A stretch of 64,000 bases of DNA from Vibrio sp. SCSIO 43136 (GCF_023716565.1 NZ_CP071848.1:1550001-1614000), one strand, 5' to 3'; shown: positions 47,388-57,320, counted from the first letter of the stretch. Numbers and translations are program-made. The notes: generated by a model from the letters alone, not told the origin.

Positions 47388-48059
47388 CTAAGGCACAAAC
47401 ACTTCGCGACTATCAACATTGAGGTAGATTTTGTCGCTGCGTTCCAATCCACCGCAGTATGTAAAATAGACAGGTTGTTGCGCATAATCTGTCGACTTCC
47501 ACCACCCTTTGGTGACCTCAAAGTCATCATAGTCGCAGCGACCGGAATCAATTAGCTTTTGAGTCTCGACCATGAAGATGTCTCTAAGCTCCATAAAGTC
47601 TTCTGACTCATCGATCTGCCCTTCAAGGCGCATTGCCCTTACCTGGTCATAATCTTCAGGCAGCGTGGCTTCTAGTTTTTCATTGGGGATCCAATGGGCC
47701 ATTTTTCCATCGACGTACTCGTAATATTCGCTGACTCTTGACCATCCATCCTTGGATTCAAACACCTCAACTTGTGCGCCAATATCTAAGGTTTTTGCGA
47801 TAGCCCCATCGTCATCTGGACTATAACGCAGCTCTTGCCCAGGCATCTGCACAAAATACTGACCAGGCTCTAGACCTGGGTCTAATACCAACTCGGGCAT
47901 GATTGGCTCAGGGGACGGCTCGATCACATCCTCTTTTTCCATCGCTGCGGCGAGTTCGGCGGCTTCTTGTTCCGCTTTCATTATAACGAAATAGTAGTAA
48001 GCGCCTCCGCCGCCACCGGCAAGCAGTAACACTACTAATAGAATTACAACAATCTTCAT
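47388..48059 (-). CDS. Membrane-anchored SH3-like hypothetical protein
   Basis: 223 residues. A membrane helix (~3-27) with a GGGGG run is followed by a short helical/Pro-rich linker and a bacterial SH3-like domain (~70-130: IAKTLDIGAQVEVFESKDGWSRV). A C-terminal region has two Cys (GRCDYDDF, FTYCGG) that may pair. The bulk is predicted periplasmic. ATG follows AAGGGGC. Its role is unknown. Confidence 0.8.
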   Translation of the reverse strand: MKIVVILLVVLLLAGGGGGAYYYFVIMKAEQEAAELAAAMEKEDVIEPSPEPIMPELVLDPGLEPGQYFVQMPGQELRYSPDDDGAIAKTLDIGAQVEVFESKDGWSRVSEYYEYVDGKMAHWIPNEKLEATLPEDYDQVRAMRLEGQIDESEDFMELRDIFMVETQKLIDSGRCDYDDFEVTKGWWKSTDYAQQPVYFTYCGGLERSDKIYLNVDSREVFVP

Positions 48060-48297
48060 TTAAGCCCCTTTCGGACATGTAAAGTACTCGGTTAACAACG
48101 AGCTATCTTGTTTATTTATAGAACAATTTTACATTCACTGAACTGATAACTTTATATCGACAATTTGCGCCAAAAATTAAATGCGAACTTTTATCAGTTG
48201 AGTGTCCGATATCACACTTTAACTTGATCTAGACACCCATTTTATAAGTTCAAAATGCGTATATTGATGCCAAATTCACCCTATAGCGAAATGAATA

Positions 48298-49404
48298 ATG
48301 ACACAGATTAATCAAGAGCGCCTAGTAGAGCATTTTTGCAACCTAGTACGCATCGACAGTGAATCAGGTAACGAACTAGAAATGAGCAAGGAAGTTGCAA
48401 AGCAACTTGTTGAGCTTGGTTTCGAAGTAAAAGAACTTGCGGTACCTGCTGAAGTATCTAACGGTTTTAACGTGTACGGTAAGCTTCAGGGTAATAAAGA
48501 AGGCTCTGTCGTTATCAGTGCTCACCTTGATACTGTAACTCCGGGCAATGGCATTGAACCAATCATCGAAGACGGCATCATCCGCTCTAAAGGCGACACT
48601 GTTCTTGGTGGTGATGACAAATCAGGTATCTCTGCGCTTATCGAAGCGGTGAAAACGATTAAAGAGAGTGGTGCTGAGCACAAGTCTATTGAAGTTGCTT
48701 TCACTGTTTATGAAGAAGGCGGCATGCACGGTTCTAAGAACTTCGATATGTCTGTTATCGAGTCTAACCACGCTATCGTTCTTGATTCAGGCGGCCCAAT
48801 CGGCACTATCATTACTTCTGCTCCTGGCCAAACTAGCATCAATGTTACCATCCAAGGCCGCCCTGCACACGCAGGTCTAGCGCCTGAAGAAGGCATCAAC
48901 GCTATGGTTGTAGCTTCTGACGCCGTATCAAAAATGAACCTGTCACGCATTGATGAAGAAACTACTGCTAATATCGGTATCGTTAACGGCGGTAAAGCGA
49001 CAAACATCGTAATGCCAGAAATGACTATTGCTGCAGAAGCTCGCTCTTTATGTGACGACAAACTAGCAGCGCAAGTTAAGCACATGGTAGACACGTTTGA
49101 AGCTGCGGCTGAGAAGCACGGTGCTGGCATCGAGATCAAGTGTGAAACTGCATATGACGCATACAAACTGACTGACGACGATGCTCTAGTTGTTGACGTG
49201 AAAGAGACATTTGAAAAAATTGGCCTAACACCAGCAACCATGCCGACTGGTGGTGGTTCTGATGCGAACATCTTCAACAGCAAAGGTCTTAAGACGGTTA
49301 ACCTTTCAACAGGTATGTCTAAAGTTCACACCACTGAAGAGTTCATTGCCATCGAAGATATGGTTAATATCACTCGCTTCCTAACTGCGCACTTTACCAA
49401 GTAA
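48298..49404 (+). CDS. PepT-like M20 family metallopeptidase
   Basis: 368 residues. Zinc-site motifs SAHLDTVTPG, GDDKSGISALIEA, YEEGGMHGSKN and ATMPTGGGSDANIF; the dimerisation domain contains PGQTSINVTIQGRPAHAG. It matches the PepT-like branch of M20 rather than true tripeptidase PepT. Cleaves small peptides in the cytoplasm. Single gene with a terminator. Confidence 0.92.
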   Translation: MTQINQERLVEHFCNLVRIDSESGNELEMSKEVAKQLVELGFEVKELAVPAEVSNGFNVYGKLQGNKEGSVVISAHLDTVTPGNGIEPIIEDGIIRSKGDTVLGGDDKSGISALIEAVKTIKESGAEHKSIEVAFTVYEEGGMHGSKNFDMSVIESNHAIVLDSGGPIGTIITSAPGQTSINVTIQGRPAHAGLAPEEGINAMVVASDAVSKMNLSRIDEETTANIGIVNGGKATNIVMPEMTIAAEARSLCDDKLAAQVKHMVDTFEAAAEKHGAGIEIKCETAYDAYKLTDDDALVVDVKETFEKIGLTPATMPTGGGSDANIFNSKGLKTVNLSTGMSKVHTTEEFIAIEDMVNITRFLTAHFTK

Positions 49405-49419
49405 TCGCAAGTAAACGAC

Positions 49420-49448
49420 AAAGCAGGCTACCAGCCTGCTTTTCTTTT
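49420..49448. terminator. Terminator of the PepT-like gene
   Basis: AAAGCAGGCT-ACC-AGCCTGCTTT, a 10-bp stem followed by TCTTTT. Confidence 0.85.
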
Positions 49449-49469
49449 GCCTGATACGCAAAATAGGCA

Positions 49470-49844
49470 TTACTCTTGCCACTTACGCTTCATCGATGCA
49501 ATAACCTCTTGGCTCACCCCATGTATGTTTTGGTACTTGCCTCGGCATATATGAATTTCAAGCTCGACATTAAATGTTTTGGCCATTTTAAGATAAGGCT
49601 TCATTTCCCACTGTTGGACAAAGGTGTTAGAGACAACAACACTCTCCCCCGCTTTTAGCAGCTGTCGTGTTTGGTTTTGGCACCACTGATGGGCTTCACT
49701 CAATAAACTGGGTTCAAATCGATAGTTTCCCTCTCTATCAATAAAAAACATATCCGCTTCTAGGTGCTGTGCATCCATGGTTTGTGCAAGAGTAGATTTT
49801 CCCGAACCCGGTAAACCACGGATCAATATTAGTTTCTGTTTCAA
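49470..49844 (-). CDS. P-loop kinase-like ATP-binding protein
   Basis: 124 residues from TTG 49844, with AGGAG seven bases upstream; the frame is open to 49913 but that segment is basic and unlike the family. Walker A IRGLPGSGKSTLAQ is followed by a polynucleotide-kinase-like core (AAA_33; SVVVSNTFVQQWEM and IHICRG). Similar to small eukaryotic N4BP2-like and phage kinase-like proteins. The substrate is unknown. Confidence 0.75.
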   Translation of the reverse strand: MKQKLILIRGLPGSGKSTLAQTMDAQHLEADMFFIDREGNYRFEPSLLSEAHQWCQNQTRQLLKAGESVVVSNTFVQQWEMKPYLKMAKTFNVELEIHICRGKYQNIHGVSQEVIASMKRKWQE

Positions 49845-50005
49845 TCTGATACTCCTATGACAGCAGGATACTATAGAACGTCTGTTATTTCTTTTTTCTT
49901 CAGTGCGTCGCACATAAACTGCCCTTCACAACATAGCGATGAATATCAATTAACTGTATGATTATTTATTAAAATAATAGCCATCAACCACGGACGGATG
50001 ATTCT

Positions 50006-50836
50006 ATGACCAAAACACTATCAGCAGTTGGAATTATTGCCGCTTTATTCAGTACCAGTTCAAACGCAGGTGACTTTGAGCTATCTGTCGGAGGCTTTCT
50101 TTCTAAAGCGAATACAGAACTGGGCGTGAGCTCAATTGCACCAATACAAGATATCAAGCTCGACTTTGAATCCGATCTGGAATTAGAAGAGTCTGAGTTA
50201 TTGCCCTACTTGCAACTTGCTTACCGGTTCAATGACAAACACGCCATCTATGCTGACTGGCGTCGCTTACATCGCCGCTCAACCATCAGTGCACTAAGCG
50301 AAGGATTTAGTTTTGAATGGGAAGGGCAAACCTACGAAGCCCAAGTGGGTGGTAGGATCACTTCTACACTCAACATTGATCTTGCCCGACTAGGATATGG
50401 TTATAAGTTTTTTAATGATGAAACTTGGGATATCGAGATTGTTGGTGGTATCCACTTAATGCAAATTGAAGTGGGATTTGAAGGAGCTGTTGGGGCTAGA
50501 GTTGACGGCAGTACCACTATCCAAGACATTGGTAATCCAGTGTTCCAAGACGTTACCGCACCTCTGCCAAACTTTGGCTTGCTTGGTAGTTACTCTATCA
50601 ATGAAGATTGGGACATTGATGCTCATTCCCAGTTTTTCTACTTAGAATACCAAGACATAAGCGGCCTATTGATCGATGCAAGTATCGGGGTAAGTTACCA
50701 ATTTACCGACAATTTAAGCGCATCTGCAGCGTACAGTTATTATGAAATTGGTATCGATTATGGCGGCGCATCAGGCGATTTGGATGTAAATTTCCAGTTC
50801 TACGGGCCGATGGCGACTTTGAATTACCAGTTTTAA
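50006..50836 (+). CDS. Outer-membrane beta-barrel protein
   Basis: 276 residues. A Sec signal (~21 residues, ending SNAG) is followed by alternating amphipathic strands and a terminal aromatic (TLNYQF), the BAM signature of an outer-membrane barrel. About ten to twelve strands are plausible. No adhesin or porin family can be named. Monocistronic. Confidence 0.8.
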   Translation: MTKTLSAVGIIAALFSTSSNAGDFELSVGGFLSKANTELGVSSIAPIQDIKLDFESDLELEESELLPYLQLAYRFNDKHAIYADWRRLHRRSTISALSEGFSFEWEGQTYEAQVGGRITSTLNIDLARLGYGYKFFNDETWDIEIVGGIHLMQIEVGFEGAVGARVDGSTTIQDIGNPVFQDVTAPLPNFGLLGSYSINEDWDIDAHSQFFYLEYQDISGLLIDASIGVSYQFTDNLSASAAYSYYEIGIDYGGASGDLDVNFQFYGPMATLNYQF

Positions 50837-50841
50837 CCAAC

Positions 50842-50872
50842 AAAAAAGCGGTCTATCTAGACCGCTTTTTTA
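50842..50872. terminator. Bidirectional terminator after the barrel gene
   Basis: AAAAAAGCGGTCTA-TC-TAGACCGCTTTTTT region: a long GC-cored stem flanked by A and T tracts. It overlaps the last codons of the convergent gene. Confidence 0.85.
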
Positions 50873-51171
50873 AAAAACTGACTTAAGACATGGTCTTCGA
50901 TAAAAGCAGCAAGCTCGTCGATTTTATCTTTCCTCACCACGAAGGTATCGTATTTACCATCTATAAATTGATGGCCGACTTCCGTTAGTTCGAACTCCAA
51001 AAATGGCTTCTGTTCGCAACGATCAGTGTGGTACATGACTCCTGCGTTGATAAGACTGGAGTATTTCAATCCAAACTCCAAACAAAAATCAAAAAGGCGC
51101 ACCGCTCCATTTTGCGCCTGCTCTTCTAGCCATAGGTCTCGTTGCTCGAAAAAACAGGTATGAACTTGCAT
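50857..51171 (-). CDS. Hypothetical protein, 104 residues
   Basis: ATG 51171 has GGGAG eight bases upstream; a TTG directly before it is less likely. Cytosolic with no membrane segment. FLEFELTEVGHQFIDGKY and the FVVRKDKIDELAAFIEDHV helix give it a small alpha/beta look. I do not recognise the family. Confidence 0.6.
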   Translation of the reverse strand: MQVHTCFFEQRDLWLEEQAQNGAVRLFDFCLEFGLKYSSLINAGVMYHTDRCEQKPFLEFELTEVGHQFIDGKYDTFVVRKDKIDELAAFIEDHVLSQFFKKAV

Positions 51172-51287
51172 CAATTGGCTCCCAATTAAGTAGAGCCAGA
51201 ATGATATTACTACAAACCTTATTAATCAATACATGAAATCTATGTTTGACACTGCGATGACATTATCAACTGAATGCTTGGTGTTTA

Positions 51288-52025
51288 CTATTTGACCGCA
51301 ATGCCAACATCGAGGCGATCAAGCCAATCAAGAAATCGTTTCACATCATCCCCTTTGAATATCCCACCATGTTGAGGACACATCATATCCAGATCCAAAC
51401 GGCTGACTTGCTCAATCCAACACGACTTAGCTTGATTCGAAGGCATCCAACGTCGATGGAAATACTCCATTTTCGGAATATGTGCATCAAAATCTTCGAC
51501 AAACATTGGGGCGTCCGCACTGTCTAATGCCGCACCTATGTCTCCAGACATCAAAATTTTTGCTTGAGGGTCGTAAACCGAAAAATTACCCGAAGAATGC
51601 ATATAGTGCGCTGGTACAAATTGGATCTCTAATCCAGCAATAGTGATTGTGCGCCCTTCATCAGGAATCGGCTCGAAGCTGATCCTATCCATACCAAAAT
51701 GACGGATGAACCCTTCCCAAAGCCATGGGGAATGAAGCTTAGTGCCCTTCTCCAGTGCTTGGTCCCACAACCCTAGAGATGAGATAATATCCGGGTCTTG
51801 GTGAGAAGCAAATAGGTTGGTGATGTTCTCAACTGGGACTTCTTTTACCACACTTCCAAGCATGGCAGAAAAGAGCTCTATACCACCGGGATCAAGTAAT
51901 ATCGACTCGTCACGATGCACTATCATGTACTGATTCGTATCGATGATCTTATCCGGTTTGTCAGGATCACGACCAAACACTAGCCAACGATGCGATCCCT
52001 TCTTAAACAGCTCTTTTGTTTGCAT
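51288..52025 (-). CDS. ODP-type di-iron metallo-beta-lactamase-fold oxygen sensor
   Basis: 245 residues. MBL fold of the flavodiiron (ROO) type with metal ligands in ASHQDPDII, PAHYMHSSGNF, LMSGDIGAAL and CPQHGGIF, but no flavodoxin domain. Such oxygen-binding diiron proteins (ODP) act as O2 or peroxide sensors tied to chemotaxis. The gene starts inside the end of a chemoreceptor-like gene (23-base overlap), which supports that role. Confidence 0.85.
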   Translation of the reverse strand: MQTKELFKKGSHRWLVFGRDPDKPDKIIDTNQYMIVHRDESILLDPGGIELFSAMLGSVVKEVPVENITNLFASHQDPDIISSLGLWDQALEKGTKLHSPWLWEGFIRHFGMDRISFEPIPDEGRTITIAGLEIQFVPAHYMHSSGNFSVYDPQAKILMSGDIGAALDSADAPMFVEDFDAHIPKMEYFHRRWMPSNQAKSCWIEQVSRLDLDMMCPQHGGIFKGDDVKRFLDWLDRLDVGIAVK

Positions 52026-52629
52026 AAGAATTCCTTGTCAGTTCAGAAAACAATTTGAGTGATTTAGACACGTGCGCTTGAATTGCTTGTGCAGATTCTG
52101 CCACGCTGGTTGCGATACTATTCAGTTGATCTTTATAAAGTTCACCCGCTTGAGACGCTTCAACACTTAACATGGTCGAGATAATTTGTGCCGTTCTAAG
52201 CTCACTGTATAACTCTAGAAGCATCTCATTTAGAATCTTCGCCTCACGGCGAAACTGAGAAGAATGTTGTTGGTGTTCGGCGTGAATATAGTCCCGTGCT
52301 TTATCGATGGTATTGAGATGGGCTGCCTCTGGATGGCGTTTATACACCGCTTGCACTTTTTTAAGCGCGTCACCAGATCGCACTTCTGCAGTAGCTATTC
52401 GGCTTAGATGTTGTGCCCGCCCATTGATCACTTTAGAGGAATCTAGAGTCGTCCTCACTAAATCATCGATGGAATCTGTGATAGGTCGAAAGCCTGCGGC
52501 GCTTTCTCCTGCTCGAAGCGCTAGTGCTCGAGCGTTACTGGCGATCAATAGCAATCGCTTAGCGATGACCATCCCTTTATTTAACTCAGCGGCAACTTGC
52601 GCCGCAGTTACAAACACACACTTGTCCAT
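52003..52629 (-). CDS. Soluble methyl-accepting-chemotaxis-like protein
   Basis: 208 residues with no membrane helix or HAMP; almost all coiled coil. A tip-like motif ASNARALALRAGESAAGFRP (~30-50) resembles the receptor consensus [18 protein letters not shown] but diverges at key CheA/CheW-contact positions, so coupling to the canonical array is doubtful. It is co-transcribed with the ODP gene and is probably its signalling partner. Confidence 0.75.
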   Translation of the reverse strand: MDKCVFVTAAQVAAELNKGMVIAKRLLLIASNARALALRAGESAAGFRPITDSIDDLVRTTLDSSKVINGRAQHLSRIATAEVRSGDALKKVQAVYKRHPEAAHLNTIDKARDYIHAEHQQHSSQFRREAKILNEMLLELYSELRTAQIISTMLSVEASQAGELYKDQLNSIATSVAESAQAIQAHVSKSLKLFSELTRNSYANKRAV

Positions 52630-52729
52630 AAAAGGCTTTTCTTATTAGCTAACCAACTTGATTTAACTATAGACAATTTATGGGTATTGCCAGCCAATTG
52701 AGAGGAAATCTACATAAAAAAGTGATAGT

Positions 52730-52760
52730 TAAACAAAACCCCGCTCATATTGCGGGGTTT
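52730..52760 (-). terminator. Terminator of the DUF2726 gene
   Basis: AAACCCCGC-N7-GCGGGGTTT, a 9-bp stem; on the minus strand TTTTGTTT follows, about 50 bases after the DUF2726 stop. Confidence 0.75.
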
Positions 52761-52808
52761 AAATGTTTCATTGAGAAGCTAGAGCATGTTGCCCTAGAGT
52801 GTTTTGCC

Positions 52809-53471
52809 CTAAGACCAGTTTATCTCATTCTCTTCATTGAAGTCTTCGGTATAACGACATGTCGGCGCACGGCTGCAAGTAAAGTAACGTCTGCCTTTGT
52901 ATTCGCCTTGAGTAGCAAATCTTAGCACCATAGGGCTGCCACACTCTTTACAAAACCGAACTTCAGGTTCGATATTGAGCTCAGGTATGTACTCTGCAAG
53001 CACTCGACGCAATCTAGCCACTTGGTAGCTGTACTTGGCATTAGCTCCAACCAAAGGGATACCTGAGGTTTTACATACATGCATGATCAGTTTTTCACGG
53101 TCTGCCTTGGTCTTATCCAATGGCGCTCCATTATCAAACTCAATGATGCAAAGCACATCTAAAGTTCCCGGGCGCACGATGACAAAGTCCAAATGCTTGC
53201 GAGCAATCTTATTAAATGCCGCTACCCATTTCTTTTTATCTTTAGACGGTGGAGGGGTGATCACATCGGCCATATGCATTTTTGGAAACACTAAAGCTTT
53301 GTTATCGAGAGCGGAAATCAACGCATTGTAAAATGCACTCTCCTGTTGGGTCATGAGATGGTCAACTTTCTTGTAGCGATAGGTGACTGGTTCATAGCGC
53401 TTAGAAAAGTAACGCATATAAATGACGAAGACGGTAACCAACACCACCAAAAGGATGATAACACTTTGCAT
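52809..53471 (-). CDS. DUF2726 membrane protein with topoisomerase-type zinc ribbon
   Basis: 220 residues from ATG 53471; upstream in-frame starts lack a good Shine-Dalgarno. TM ~1-20; DUF2726 domain (~50-175), a restriction-endonuclease-like fold with VLCIIEFDNGAP and HVCKTSGIPLVGA; C-terminal zinc ribbon of topoisomerase type (CKECGSPM ... YFTCSRAPTC). Possibly a membrane-bound nuclease-like protein; activity unknown. Single gene. Confidence 0.85.
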   Translation of the reverse strand: MQSVIILLVVLVTVFVIYMRYFSKRYEPVTYRYKKVDHLMTQQESAFYNALISALDNKALVFPKMHMADVITPPPSKDKKKWVAAFNKIARKHLDFVIVRPGTLDVLCIIEFDNGAPLDKTKADREKLIMHVCKTSGIPLVGANAKYSYQVARLRRVLAEYIPELNIEPEVRFCKECGSPMVLRFATQGEYKGRRYFTCSRAPTCRYTEDFNEENEINWS

Positions 53472-53860
53472 AAACTTAAAAACCTCGACCAGCAGAGCCG
53501 ATAAATAGAGTAACAACTGATTGAATTATAGCGATATAGCTACCAGTCACCACTATTAAAATTCAGTTTTACCAACCCACACCCCACCATCCTCTGAGAG
53601 ATAAATCACAAAAATGTAGTATCTGTGCGTAAGTTTTTTCTTGCTCTCTCGGTCTACTGGTTCATTCTTGACGGTAAAACGCATAAAATTCTATGGCTTA
53701 GTGAAACATACAGGCTAAAAGGGACGAGCATTAGCTAAGCAACAGCATGCTTAATGTCACCGAATCTTATCAAGTTATTCAACAACCTACTTAAAACCGA
53801 CTAGGCTTTTAAAAGTAGTAAACGTCAGATACTTGGATTACATAATTAACGGAATAGATT
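53472..53860. other. 389-base gap before ynjB
   Basis: No gene or strong motif is supported. It presumably holds the ynj promoter. A CTGAGA string near 53595 hints at a thiamine riboswitch, but the rest of that aptamer is absent. Confidence 0.4.
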
Positions 53861-55009
53861 ATGAAAAAACTGCTTTTGGCTCTTGGGTTGATCATGAGTA
53901 CATCTTCACTTCATGCTCAACAGACTGAATGGGAAACCACTGTCAACCAAGCAAAAGGTCAAACTGTCTACTTTCACGCTTGGGGTGGTAGCCAAGAAAT
54001 TAACCGATACATTCAATGGGCAGGTGACGAGCTTCGCTCTCGTTACGGCGTCACTCTTCGTCATGTCAAGGTTACCGACATTGCTGAAACCACAGCAAGA
54101 CTGATCGCAGAAAAAGCGGTTGGCAATGATGACGGCGGCAGCGTCGATATGGTGTGGATCAACGGCGAAAACTTCAAATCGATGAAGGACAATGAGTTAT
54201 TGTACGGACCGTTTGTCGAAGGATTACCGAGCTGGAAATATGTCGATAAGAGCATGCCAATTGATGTCGACTTTTCTGAACCAACCGATGGCCTAGAAGC
54301 ACCTTGGGGTGTTGGGCAATTGGTGTTTGTTCATGACAGCGAGAAGCTTAACAACCCGCCGACCTCTTTTCAGCAGTTACTCAGCTACGCAAAAGCATTC
54401 CCGAATCGCATAAGCTACCCTCGCCCACCTGAGTTTCATGGCACCAGCTTCCTTAAGTCTTTGTTAATTGAACTGACCAACAACGACGCATCACTGCAAA
54501 AGCCAGTCGATGACGCATCTTTCGACATCATTACTCAACCTCTATGGGCATACCTAGATGAGTTTCACGCATCGGCGTGGCGTGGAGGCAAGCAATTCCC
54601 AACAGGTTCTGCTGAAATGGTGCAACTGCTAGATGATGGACAGATCGACTTGAGCATCAGCTTTAATCCCAACTCGGTATTCTCAGCACAAGCAAACGGC
54701 ACTCTGGCGCCAACAACCAAAGCCTATGCAATGGATCAAGGTGCGCTGTCAAATATCCATTTCTTAGCCATTCCTTGGAATGCCAATGCTAAACAAGGGG
54801 CTAAAGTGGTTATCAACTTCTTACTAAGCCCAGAAGCACAGTCTCGTAAGGGCGATTTGAAAGTATGGGGTGACCCTTCTGTTTTGAGTAGCGAATACTT
54901 AACAGGTAGTGCTAAGAATACTCAGCAATTCAAGTCCGTTTCTGAGCCTCACCCAAGCTGGCAAACTGCGCTAGAGAAAGAGTGGCTGAAGCGTTACGGT
55001 AACGGCTAA
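53861..55009 (+). CDS. ynjB: ABC transporter substrate-binding protein YnjB
   Basis: 382 residues with a Sec signal (~19 residues, SSLHA-QQ). FHAWGGSQEINRYIQWAG and GSVDMVWINGENF match YnjB, a type 2 binding protein of unknown ligand (thiamine or a phospholipid precursor has been suggested). It leads the ynjB-ynjC-ynjD-ynjF operon. Confidence 0.9.
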   Translation: MKKLLLALGLIMSTSSLHAQQTEWETTVNQAKGQTVYFHAWGGSQEINRYIQWAGDELRSRYGVTLRHVKVTDIAETTARLIAEKAVGNDDGGSVDMVWINGENFKSMKDNELLYGPFVEGLPSWKYVDKSMPIDVDFSEPTDGLEAPWGVGQLVFVHDSEKLNNPPTSFQQLLSYAKAFPNRISYPRPPEFHGTSFLKSLLIELTNNDASLQKPVDDASFDIITQPLWAYLDEFHASAWRGGKQFPTGSAEMVQLLDDGQIDLSISFNPNSVFSAQANGTLAPTTKAYAMDQGALSNIHFLAIPWNANAKQGAKVVINFLLSPEAQSRKGDLKVWGDPSVLSSEYLTGSAKNTQQFKSVSEPHPSWQTALEKEWLKRYGNG

Positions 55010-55014
55010 CCCTT

Positions 55015-56697
55015 ATGATGAGATTGTTGTACCTATTGGTAATCTCTATTTGCTTTTTGCCAACATTGCCTGGCATCGTTGGTGTTGCATTATCTGCGAT
55101 GAGTTATGTTCCCGCCATAGGTTTGCGGGAACTTTCTCTGCAGGGTTTTATCGATTTACACGCATGGAGTAGTGTTTACCACTCCATGGCGCTCACCTTC
55201 TTTTCTGCTATTACGAGCACTTATTTGGCGTGTTTGGCAAGTTTCGTTATTTTGAAAACTTGTTGGAATACTCGCTGGTGGCATAAAGTCGAGCTGACGC
55301 TTTCTCCTTTATTGGCAATGCCACATGTGGCCTTTGCCATTGGTTTTGCGTTTCTTTTCGCACCCACAGGACTTGGTGCACGGCTATTTGACGCCGTAGG
55401 TTTATTAAATCAAGATCAAAGCCAGCTTCCACTTCTGGTCAAAGATCCCAAAGCGCTCGGATTAATTTTTGCCCTCACTCTTAAAGAGATCCCTTTTCTT
55501 CTATTAATGAGCATACCGGTGCTTCAACAGCTACGGGTAGCACAAATAGAAAAAGTCAGCGCCTCTATGGGTTATAGCCGCACCCAGACTTGGTGGAAGT
55601 GTATTCTTCCTTTATGGATCAGAAAAATCCGCTTTCCACTGTTCGCAGTGATTGCATATGCCGTCTCTGTTGTGGATATGGCGATCGTGCTAGGGCCAAC
55701 TAACCCACCGACGTTTGCGGTTTTAGTGTGGCAATGGTTTAACGAACCTGATTTAACTCTATTCCCTCGTGCGTCTGCTGGGGCAGTGGTATTGTTTGCT
55801 ATCGCTACCAGCTTAATTGCATTGGTGATCCTTAACGAGATGCTGATTTGTAAAGGGTTAAAACGTTATCAATACTCTGGTCGCAGTGGAGTTGCGCTTA
55901 ATGGCAAACCCCTATTTTGGTTAATGGTAACTACGAGCGCTCTGATTGTGCCTGTCACCGTCTTGTGGAGTTTTTCTTTAAGATGGCGTTTTCCAGATAT
56001 ATTCCCATCTTCACTTACCACTCGCTTTTGGGAAATTGAGTGGTCGAGCGTTTCAAGTACCATCCACACCAGTTTTGTGCTGGCGACGGTAACAGCAACG
56101 ATCACCTTACTTCTGGCAGTCATTGCTCAAGAAATCAAAATTAAACGCTCAGCGGCTTTCCCCAATTACATGATTGCGATTTCTATGCTAGTACCGCAAC
56201 TATCGATCCTATTTGGTATCCAAACCTTAACTTTGTATGTCAGCCACATGAGCTTCGGTTTGTGGGTAACTTGGGCACACGTCTTTTTTGCGTTTCCTTA
56301 TGTTTACTTGGCGCTTGATGGTCCGTGGCGAAGCTTTGATCCCAATTACACCAAAATTGCACTTAGCTTAGGGAAAAGCCCAATGCACGCTTGGCTAAAA
56401 ATTAAAATGCCAATGTTATTGCCCGCCCTACTGTTTGGGTGGGCGATAGGTGCGAGTGTAAGCCTTGCTCAATACCTACCAACACTGATGCTAGGGGCCG
56501 GAAGGATCACCACATTGACAACTGAAGCTGTCGCTATATCGAGTGGCTCAGACCGCCGTGTCACGGCAATTTATGCGCTTTGGCAAGCGCTGTTACCGTT
56601 ACTATTTTTCTCTTTTGCAATACTGGCGAGTAAATTGCCAAAAAAGTTTTATCGCAACACTACCAAACGGACTTTGATTAATGAGCCTGTCGCTTAA
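55015..56697 (+). CDS. ynjC: ABC transporter permease YnjC
   Basis: 560 residues in two fused permease halves, about 12 helices, each half with an EAA-type loop (EKVSASMGYSRTQTWW; KIALSLGKSPMHAWL). Such double permeases work with a single ATPase. Starts 5 bases after ynjB and overlaps ynjD by 17 bases. Confidence 0.9.
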   Translation: MMRLLYLLVISICFLPTLPGIVGVALSAMSYVPAIGLRELSLQGFIDLHAWSSVYHSMALTFFSAITSTYLACLASFVILKTCWNTRWWHKVELTLSPLLAMPHVAFAIGFAFLFAPTGLGARLFDAVGLLNQDQSQLPLLVKDPKALGLIFALTLKEIPFLLLMSIPVLQQLRVAQIEKVSASMGYSRTQTWWKCILPLWIRKIRFPLFAVIAYAVSVVDMAIVLGPTNPPTFAVLVWQWFNEPDLTLFPRASAGAVVLFAIATSLIALVILNEMLICKGLKRYQYSGRSGVALNGKPLFWLMVTTSALIVPVTVLWSFSLRWRFPDIFPSSLTTRFWEIEWSSVSSTIHTSFVLATVTATITLLLAVIAQEIKIKRSAAFPNYMIAISMLVPQLSILFGIQTLTLYVSHMSFGLWVTWAHVFFAFPYVYLALDGPWRSFDPNYTKIALSLGKSPMHAWLKIKMPMLLPALLFGWAIGASVSLAQYLPTLMLGAGRITTLTTEAVAISSGSDRRVTAIYALWQALLPLLFFSFAILASKLPKKFYRNTTKRTLINEPVA

Positions 56698-57316
56698 TAA
56701 CGTAACTATAAAAAAGCACCCTGACATTACCCTGTTCGACACCCTCAATGTCGAGGTTAAAAAAGGAACCATATTGACATTGATGGGGCCAAGTGGTTGT
56801 GGAAAATCAACATTGCTCGATGCGATTGCCGGCCATCTAGATGACCCATTTACGATGCAAGGCACCATATCGCTCGACGGTATTCGAATTGACCAGATAG
56901 CTCCACATCAGCGCCAAGTTGGAATATTGTTTCAAGACGACCTGTTATTTCCACACTTGAACGTCTGGCAAAATCTCGCTTATGCACTTCCTAACCAGGT
57001 CAAAGGAGCGGCTCGTGAGCAAGAGGCAAAACAAGCTCTTAAGGCAATATCTTTATCAAATCTCGCAGAGTCCTATCCAGATGAAATTTCTGGCGGCCAA
57101 AGGGCTAGGATTAGCTTAACCAGAATGTTGCTTGCCAAACCCAAACTGGCATTACTCGACGAACCCTTCAGCAAACTCGATAAAAACTTGCGAAGTCAAT
57201 TTCGATTATGGGTCGAGAAGCAGTTACAGGAGGCAAATATACCAGCATTATTGGTCACTCACGATCATGATGATATCGCTGATCCTAACCTTGTTCTTGA
57301 ATGGCCGTGGAGTTAG
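56681..57316 (+). CDS. ynjD: ABC transporter ATPase YnjD
   Basis: 211 residues. Walker A MGPSGCGKSTLLDAI, Q-loop FQDDLLFPHL, signature EISGGQRARISLTRML, Walker B LALLDEPFSKLD and His in LVTHDHDD. Provides energy for the YnjC permease. It ends 4 bases before ynjF. Confidence 0.92.
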   Translation: MSLSLNNVTIKKHPDITLFDTLNVEVKKGTILTLMGPSGCGKSTLLDAIAGHLDDPFTMQGTISLDGIRIDQIAPHQRQVGILFQDDLLFPHLNVWQNLAYALPNQVKGAAREQEAKQALKAISLSNLAESYPDEISGGQRARISLTRMLLAKPKLALLDEPFSKLDKNLRSQFRLWVEKQLQEANIPALLVTHDHDDIADPNLVLEWPWS

Positions 57317-57320
57317 ATAA

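Noticed and set aside
53590..53606. CTGAGA string suggesting a thiamine (TPP) riboswitch before ynjB
   Set aside because: The matching downstream ACCTGA...GGATAATGCC parts and the P1 stem are absent.
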